Translations under genes and position numbers: made by a program
Source of the DNA: Alphaproteobacteria bacterium
Lineage (GTDB): Bacteria; Pseudomonadota; Alphaproteobacteria; RS24
Length of the DNA stretch: 11,638 nt
Assembly (NCBI GenBank): GCA_029248825.1
Contig: JAQWIP010000082.1
Coordinates: forward strand, 1-11,638
Reading direction: 5' to 3'
In this document: one piece after another, positions 7,337-11,638 of the stretch
How the letters are laid out: every line of letters starts with the position of its first letter
How positions within the stretch are numbered: position 1 is the stretch's first letter
Notes under the pieces: generated by a model
What the model was told of the DNA's origin: nothing
The model's input: only the letters and a program-made list of their open reading frames with translations
Database searches by the model: none

Positions 7337-9386
7337 TGGCCGCTTTGGCGTCCAATTCGGCCGCCTCATAAGCGCCGCCAACCAGCTCAACCGAGCCATG
7401 GCTGGCTTCTAGCGTGTCATATAGGGTGCGCAAAGGCTCTTGTCCGGCGCAAATCACCACGGTGTCGACCTCTAAAATATCGGGCTGTCCATCGCGGGTG
7501 ATGTGCAGGCCGAGGTCGTCGATTTTGCGATAATCAATGCCATTGAGCATTTTCACGCCGCGCCGCGCCAAAGTGAGGCGATGCGTCCAGCCTGTGGTTT
7601 TGCCCAACCCTTTGCCAACGGCTGTATCTTTGCGCTGCATCAGAAAGATTTCTCTATCGGCGCTGGCCACCTCTGGCTCAATGCCTGTGACGCCGCCGCG
7701 CGGGTGGTTTTTAAAATCGACGCCCCATTCTTTGGCGAAGACATCAATATCCAAAGCCCCCGACGGGCCCTCGTGCGATAATGTATCGGCGACATCAAAG
7801 CCAATGCCGCCCGCGCCCATAATGGCCACTCTCTTGCCGACCGGCTTATGGCCTTTCAGCACATCGATATAGCTGACGGCTTTTTCATGGGTAATGCCTT
7901 CCATGTCTGGCACCCTTGGGCGAATGCCCGTGGCCACGACCACATGGTCAAAATCGCCCAACATCTCGGCCTCGACGCGCGTGTTGAGCTTCAACGCAAT
8001 GTCCAGCTTCTCAATCATTTTGCCGTAATAGCGCAGCGTCTCGTAAAATTCTTCTTTGCCTGGCACTAATTTGGCGAGGTTAAACTGTCCGCCAATTTCT
8101 GAGCTGGCATCGAATAAAGTCACCGCATGGCCGCGCTCGGCCGCCGTGGTGGCATAGGCCAGCCCCGCAGGCCCGGCGCCAATGACGGCGATGGTTTTGG
8201 CCTTTTGCGTTGGCTCATATTTTAAAATCGTTTCGTGGCAGGCGCGCGGGTTGACCAGACAACTGGTGGTTTTGCCGCCAAATGTATGGTCGAGGCAAGC
8301 CTGATTGCAAGCGATGCAAGTGTTGATTTCATCGGCGCGATCTTCGGCGGCTTTGGCCATAAATTGGCTATCGGCCAGCATCGGGCGCGCCATCGACACA
8401 AGGTCAGCGTCGCCGCGTTCAAGAACCTCTTCGGCCACATGCGGCATGTTGATACGATTGGAGGTAATGACGGGTATCGACACTTCTTTGCGCACGCGCG
8501 CCGTCACGGAAGTAAAGGCTGCGCGCGGCACCATGGTGGCAATGGTCGGCACGGCGCTTTCGTGCCAAGTGAAATGGGTGGAGATAATGCTGGTGCCCGC
8601 TTTTTCTAGCTCTCGCGATAGTTCGGCCACTTCGTCCCAGCTCATGCCGCCTTGCAGCATATCCATAGCGGCGATGCGGAAGACGACGATAAAGTCTTCG
8701 CCCACGGCTTCGCGCACACGGCGCACGACCTCGAGGGGAAAGCGCATGCGGTTTTCGTAAGAGCCGCCATAGTCGTCGGTGCGCTGGTTGGTTTTCTCGA
8801 CCAGAAACGTCGACAGCAAATAGCCAGCCGAACCGATAATCTCGACGCCATCATAGCCCGCATGTTTGGCAAGGCGGGCGCATTCGGCGTGGTCGGCGAT
8901 TTGTTTTTCCAATCCCGATGCGTCCAGCTCAACCGGGGGCGTGCGCGAGATGCGAGATTTAATCGGCGAGGGCGCAACGGGTTCATCATTGGCGGCCAAG
9001 GAGCCCATATGCAAAATCTGCATGACCATTTTGCAATCGGGCGCGGCCGCATGCACGGCATCGGTGACCAAGCGATGGCCTGCCGCTTCGGCTTCATTGG
9101 ATAATTTGGAAGCGGCGAAAACGCGGGCGCCATCTTTATCGCGCAGCACCATGCCGCCTTCTTCATTGGGCGAAATGCCGCCGGTGATAATCATGCCAAC
9201 GCCGCCAGCGGCGCGTTCGGCGTAATAGGCGGCCATGCGCTCAAAACCATCGGCTTGTTCTTCGAGGCCTGTGTGCATGGAACCCATAATCGCGCGATTT
9301 TTCAGCACGGTATGCCCCAGTTTCAGAGGCGCAAACAGGCGCGCATATTTTTGATGACCTGGTAGAATTTGTTCAGCAGCACTCAT
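7302..9386 (-). CDS. fadH: NADPH-dependent 2,4-dienoyl-CoA reductase
   Basis: Reduces 2,4-dienoyl-CoA intermediates so that unsaturated fatty acids can pass through beta-oxidation. The 694 residues follow the E. coli FadH plan almost motif for motif. The N-terminal FMN-binding TIM barrel of the old yellow enzyme family (about 16-345) has Tyr189 in GSAGYL and His275 in TWHES, matching the E. coli catalytic pair Tyr166 and His252. A 4Fe-4S cluster is supplied by Cys357, Cys360, Cys364 and Cys376. An FAD domain starts at VIGAGPAGLA (401-410), and an NADPH domain includes AIMGAGGIGF (521-530). GKGLGKTTGW and VICAGQEP are also conserved. The protein is slightly longer than E. coli FadH, partly at the N-terminus. 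The ATG (9386-9384) has a strong GGGAGA ribosome site. It stands alone between the efflux pair and a divergent gene. Related flavoenzymes act on other enones, but the match is specific. Confidence 0.94.
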   Translation of the reverse strand: MSAAEQILPGHQKYARLFAPLKLGHTVLKNRAIMGSMHTGLEEQADGFERMAAYYAERAAGGVGMIITGGISPNEEGGMVLRDKDGARVFAASKLSNEAEAAGHRLVTDAVHAAAPDCKMVMQILHMGSLAANDEPVAPSPIKSRISRTPPVELDASGLEKQIADHAECARLAKHAGYDGVEIIGSAGYLLSTFLVEKTNQRTDDYGGSYENRMRFPLEVVRRVREAVGEDFIVVFRIAAMDMLQGGMSWDEVAELSRELEKAGTSIISTHFTWHESAVPTIATMVPRAAFTSVTARVRKEVSIPVITSNRINMPHVAEEVLERGDADLVSMARPMLADSQFMAKAAEDRADEINTCIACNQACLDHTFGGKTTSCLVNPRACHETILKYEPTQKAKTIAVIGAGPAGLAYATTAAERGHAVTLFDASSEIGGQFNLAKLVPGKEEFYETLRYYGKMIEKLDIALKLNTRVEAEMLGDFDHVVVATGIRPRVPDMEGITHEKAVSYIDVLKGHKPVGKRVAIMGAGGIGFDVADTLSHEGPSGALDIDVFAKEWGVDFKNHPRGGVTGIEPEVASADREIFLMQRKDTAVGKGLGKTTGWTHRLTLARRGVKMLNGIDYRKIDDLGLHITRDGQPDILEVDTVVICAGQEPLRTLYDTLEASHGSVELVGGAYEAAELDAKAAIKQACELAAAI

Positions 9387-9396
9387 GATAATCTCC

Positions 9397-9418
9397 CTCT
9401 AGGCCATAAACCCTAGAG
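9397..9418. promoter_or_regulatory. Perfect 7-8-7 inverted repeat, possible fadH operator
   Basis: CTCTAGG (9397-9403) and CCTAGAG (9412-9418) are exact inverted copies around eight bases (CCATAAAC). The site begins ten bases upstream of the fadH ATG, abuts its ribosome site, and covers the candidate -10 box. Such placement suits a repressor, or a hairpin in the leader. The binding protein is unknown. Confidence 0.4.
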
Positions 9419-9438
9419 CGCAATTCCGTGTCTTTCAA
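9410..9438 (-). promoter_or_regulatory. Candidate fadH promoter
   Basis: On the minus strand TTGAAA (9438-9433, five of six consensus bases) is followed after 17 bases by TAGGGT (9415-9410, three of six). It would give a leader of about 20 bases and place the inverted repeat at 9397-9418 over the -10 box and start site. It is a pattern match only. Confidence 0.3.
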
Positions 9439-9470
9439 GGCGCCGATTATGTTTTTACCCTAGCGGGGGG

Positions 9471-9476
9471 CATAAT
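9471..9476 (+). promoter_or_regulatory. Possible -10 box for the gamma-glutamyltransferase gene
   Basis: CATAAT matches the -10 consensus at five of six positions and lies about 60 bases before the gene's ATG. No good -35 box stands at the right distance (TTATGT with an 18-base spacer is the nearest). The divergent gap to fadH (9387-9534) must hold the promoters of both genes. Confidence 0.2.
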
Positions 9477-9534
9477 TATCAGTAAGCTATTCACCAGACG
9501 GGGTGGTTTTTTCGCCCTCACGGGAGCCAATATC

Positions 9535-11310
9535 ATGCCAAATACGCGCGCCAATCAGCCAGTTTCCAATAGTCCCCCCGCACGGGCGATTGTCGCCATG
9601 GTGGGGCTGATTTTGCTCGGCCCGTTTTTGCATTTGCAATCCATCCATGTGGCGCATCATTGGCGCTTGGCGCCTGCGGGCGTGACGGGCGAGACGGCGA
9701 TGGTGGTCTCGGCGCATTTTCTGGCCTCCGAGATTGGCCGCGATGTGCTGCGCGATGGCGGCAATGCATTTGATGCGGCGGTGGCGGTTAATTTTGCCCT
9801 GAGCGTGGTTTATCAGCAGGCGGGCAATATCGGCGGCGGCGGCTTTATGGTCTGCCGCTTGGCCAATGGCGAGCGCGGCGCGTTAGATTTTCGCGAGCGC
9901 GCCCCGCTAAAAGCCAGCCGCGATATGTATCTAGATGACGCGGGCGAGGTGATAAAAGGGCTAAGCCTGAAAGGGCATTATGCGGTCGGCGTGCCGGGCA
10001 GCGTGGCGGGCATGGCGGCTTTGCACGCGCGTTTCGGCTCCCAACCATGGGATGCGCTGGTGCGCCCGAGCATCCATTTGGCGCAAAACGGATTTGACCT
10101 GACGCCCAAAGCCGCGCGCATGTTCAACCGCTATCAGCAAGATTTTCGAGATGTAAACCGTTTCTCCCCCGCCGTGATAAAACCCGAAGGCGACTGGGCG
10201 GCGGGCGAGCGCATTCGGTTTCCAGACCTTGCGCGCACGCTAGATCGCATCGCGATGCAAGGCCGCGCCGGATTTTACCAAGGCGAGACCGCCAAGTTAA
10301 TCGCCGAAGAAATGATGGCAGGCGGCGGGCTGGTGAGCTTGCAAGATTTAGCTGCCTATAAGGCCGTATGGCGCCAGCCGATAGAGTTTTCCTATCGCGG
10401 CCATAGGGTCATCTCCATGCCGCCGCCATCGTCGGGCGGGGTGGCCTTGGCGCAGCTTTTGCAGGGCGCAGAAACCTATGACATTGGCGCCATGGGGCAT
10501 AATTCGGCGGCGCATATTCACCTGATGACCGAGCTAGAGCGGCGCGTCTACGCCGACCGCGCCACGCATATGGGCGACACAGATTTCGTCGACGTCGACA
10601 TCGCTGGCCTGACCGATAAAGCCTATATCGCGGCGCGCAATGGGGATATTTCGATGCGCGTCAAAACCCCCAGCGAGCAAGTTAAACCGGGTCTTGTGCG
10701 GGTTATTGAAAGCGTCGAGACGACGCATTTCTCCATCGTCGACCCGCAGGGCAATGCGGTTTCGATCACCACTACATTAAACGGCAACTTCGGCGCCAAA
10801 CTGGTGGTGCAGGGCGGCGGGTTTTTCCTCAATAATGAGATGGATGACTTCTCCATCAAGCCCGGCCACGCCAATCAATTCGGCCTCGTGGGCGACGATA
10901 AAAACGCCATTGCGCCGGGCAAACGCATGTTGTCTTCCATGACGCCGACGATTGTTGAAAAAGACGGCGAGCTAAAAATCGTACTCGGCACGCCGGGCGG
11001 CGCGACGATTATCACCTCGGTGTTTCAAACGCTGATGAACCTCATCGATTTCGACATGAGCGCGCAACAGGCCGTGCATGCCAGAAAATCTCACAGCCAA
11101 TGGCAGCCAGATTTCGTGATGCTCGAAAAAGGCACGATGAGCCTAAGCAATTTGCGCGGGCTGCTGGCGCGCGAGCATAACCTGTATCCATGGCCGCAGT
11201 TCAAATACGCGCTGGGCCGCGTGGAGGCGATTGTCGTGCGAGACAACGGCACGCTGGAAGGCGCAGCCGATGCGAGCCGTGGCGAGGACGATAGGGCTGT
11301 TGGGTACTGA
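9535..11310 (+). CDS. ggt: Gamma-glutamyltransferase (glutathione hydrolase) proenzyme
   Basis: Cleaves the gamma-glutamyl bond of glutathione and related compounds, by transfer or hydrolysis, normally in the periplasm. The 591 residues compare with about 580 in E. coli. A hydrophobic stretch (about 18-34) after a basic N-terminus should direct export, but no clear signal-peptidase site follows, so it may be a membrane anchor. Autoprocessing should occur before Thr396 in ETTHFS, giving a 196-residue small subunit. Other active-site positions are present, matched to E. coli: Arg120 in FRERAP, Asn416 in TLNGNFG, Asp438 in NNEMDDFS, Ser467-Ser468 in MLSSMTP, and Gly488-Gly489 in GTPGGA. The lid-loop segment between MDDFS and MLSSM is kept, as in E. 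coli and unlike Bacillus enzymes. The ATG at 9535 has GGGAG eight bases upstream. A cephalosporin acylase of the same superfamily is less likely. Confidence 0.93.
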   Translation: MPNTRANQPVSNSPPARAIVAMVGLILLGPFLHLQSIHVAHHWRLAPAGVTGETAMVVSAHFLASEIGRDVLRDGGNAFDAAVAVNFALSVVYQQAGNIGGGGFMVCRLANGERGALDFRERAPLKASRDMYLDDAGEVIKGLSLKGHYAVGVPGSVAGMAALHARFGSQPWDALVRPSIHLAQNGFDLTPKAARMFNRYQQDFRDVNRFSPAVIKPEGDWAAGERIRFPDLARTLDRIAMQGRAGFYQGETAKLIAEEMMAGGGLVSLQDLAAYKAVWRQPIEFSYRGHRVISMPPPSSGGVALAQLLQGAETYDIGAMGHNSAAHIHLMTELERRVYADRATHMGDTDFVDVDIAGLTDKAYIAARNGDISMRVKTPSEQVKPGLVRVIESVETTHFSIVDPQGNAVSITTTLNGNFGAKLVVQGGGFFLNNEMDDFSIKPGHANQFGLVGDDKNAIAPGKRMLSSMTPTIVEKDGELKIVLGTPGGATIITSVFQTLMNLIDFDMSAQQAVHARKSHSQWQPDFVMLEKGTMSLSNLRGLLAREHNLYPWPQFKYALGRVEAIVVRDNGTLEGAADASRGEDDRAVGY

Positions 11311-11318
11311 GGGTAGAA

Positions 11319-11350
11319 GGGCTAGCTTTCCCTTAGGGAAAGCCCAGCCC
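11319..11350 (+). repeat. Strong hairpin just after ggt
   Basis: GCTTTCCC (11325-11332) and GGGAAAGC (11336-11343) form a perfect eight-base-pair stem around TTA. An outer stem GGGCT (11319-11323) with AGCCC (11346-11350) extends it across a small internal loop. It starts nine bases after the ggt stop. No T run follows, so it may protect the mRNA end or be a repeat unit rather than a terminator. Confidence 0.55.
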
Positions 11351-11366
11351 GCTTTCCCCAAGCGGA

Positions 11367-11389
11367 GCGGTTTTGCGCAGTAAAACCGC
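11367..11389 (+). repeat. Hairpin, second in the series after ggt
   Basis: GCGGTTTT (11367-11374) and AAAACCGC (11382-11389) pair perfectly over eight bases with a seven-base loop (GCGCAGT). Flanking CCCC (11356-11359) and GGGG (11396-11399) could close an outer stem around it. Confidence 0.55.
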
Positions 11390-11400
11390 GGAGACGGGGT

Positions 11401-11446
11401 AGAAGCTAAAACGAGTTTGTTTTTAGCTTCTGTTGTTTTTTATTTT
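11401..11446 (+). terminator. Probable rho-independent terminator of ggt
   Basis: AGAAGCTAAAA (11401-11411) and TTTTAGCTTCT (11421-11431) form a perfect 11-base-pair stem with a nine-base loop, followed by a T-rich tract up to 11446 (GTTGTTTTTTATTTT). The stem is AT-rich, which weakens the call, but its length and the tail fit a terminator for the gene ending at 11310. Confidence 0.55.
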
Positions 11447-11586
11447 GGTGGAAGCTTGTCTAAAGCTCCATGTCAGGGCTGCGCCCTAACCTAGAGCGCG
11501 CTCCAAGCCAACAAGTTGGCGTCGCTTGTCCCCGCCCACCAAAACGCGACGCCGTCAGCTAACGCTGTCGGACGCTGGAGGCTTGG
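11443..11586. repeat. Cluster of competing long-range stems
   Basis: Perfect pairings seen: TTTTGGTGG (11443-11451) with CCACCAAAA (11536-11544); GGCGTCGC (11518-11525) with GCGACGCC (11546-11553); CCAAGCC (11503-11509) with GGCTTGG (11580-11586); AGGGC (11475-11479) with GCCCT (11483-11487); and GCCAAC (11507-11512) with GTTGGC (11515-11520). GAGCGCGCTC (11494-11503) is a palindrome, and CCGTCAGC/GCTGTCGG (around a TAAC loop) pairs with one mismatch. The first two stems cross each other, so they would form a pseudoknot or alternate. No known RNA family is recognised. Confidence 0.45.
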
Positions 11587-11638
11587 TTGGAGAGGGGAGC
11601 GGGGCTATTTACCATCTGGTTTGGAATTATCTTGTTTG

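Larger units (their letters stand above)
11311..11638. other. Gene-free region rich in inverted repeats
   Basis: No credible reading frame was found on either strand in this 328-base stretch. It is packed with inverted repeats: three hairpins in a row (11319-11350, 11367-11389, 11401-11431), followed by several overlapping and partly exclusive stems between 11443 and 11586. GCTTTCCC occurs twice (11325-11332 and 11351-11358), as does GCTTGTC (11454-11460 and 11524-11530). The last 50 bases show nothing recognisable. Such density suggests a mosaic of intergenic repeat units or a structured RNA. Confidence 0.6.

Noticed and set aside
7190..7399. Minus-strand 69-codon frame running from the end of fadH into the gap
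   Set aside because: Most of it is an out-of-frame reading of the fadH 3' end, and the tail has no recognisable motif.
8235..9104. Several open frames opposite and within fadH
   Set aside because: All overlap conserved FadH motifs read in the correct frame, and none has recognisable protein features.
11143..11361. Minus-strand 72-codon frame over the end of ggt
   Set aside because: It is antisense to the conserved ggt C-terminus and to the first hairpin, with no ribosome site or family resemblance.
11503..11586. Cloverleaf-like set of stems, considered as a tRNA
   Set aside because: There is no T-loop consensus, anticodon arm or acceptor stem of the right size, and the stem spacing does not fit.
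11311..11638. Considered as an insertion-sequence end, attachment site or CRISPR array
   Set aside because: There is no transposase, target duplication, integrase or regularly spaced direct repeat; the repeats are inverted and irregular.

Overview
The window looks like chromosomal DNA of a Gram-negative bacterium, most likely an alphaproteobacterium. This rests on the short, two-membrane-segment phosphatidylserine decarboxylase directly upstream of pssA (the psd-pssA order known from rhizobia), the tripartite RND efflux genes, and moderately GC-rich codon use. The genus cannot be told from the sequence. I see no phage, transposon, CRISPR, tRNA or rRNA signature; nearly all of the window is housekeeping or metabolic genes.

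Layout: (1) Bases 1-2660, plus strand, hold a tight gene string: the 3' part of citramalate synthase (cimA), then psd, then pssA, with gaps of 12 and 3 bases. psd and pssA are consecutive steps of phosphatidylethanolamine synthesis, while cimA feeds isoleucine synthesis. (2) Bases 2657-7056, minus strand, hold a two-gene efflux operon: a periplasmic adaptor followed by an RND inner-membrane permease, joined by an ATGA stop/start overlap. The permease and pssA converge so tightly that their stop codons share the palindrome TTAA. (3) Bases 7057-7301 are non-coding, probably the efflux operon's control region, with a weak candidate small transcript or ORF on the plus strand. (4) Bases 7302-9386, minus strand, encode a complete 2,4-dienoyl-CoA reductase of the FadH type, with a perfect 7-8-7 inverted repeat just ahead of its start. 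(5) Bases 9535-11310, plus strand, encode an intact gamma-glutamyltransferase with its autoprocessing threonine. (6) Bases 11311-11638 hold no gene but are unusually dense in inverted repeats, including a probable terminator and a set of competing stems.

No convincing new multi-gene system was found. The points most worth a second look are the structured region after the gamma-glutamyltransferase gene, the operator-like repeat ahead of fadH, the permease's missing proton-relay residues (Asp-Gly in place of Asp-Asp, and Asn in place of the partner Lys), and the small plus-strand unit between the efflux operon and fadH.
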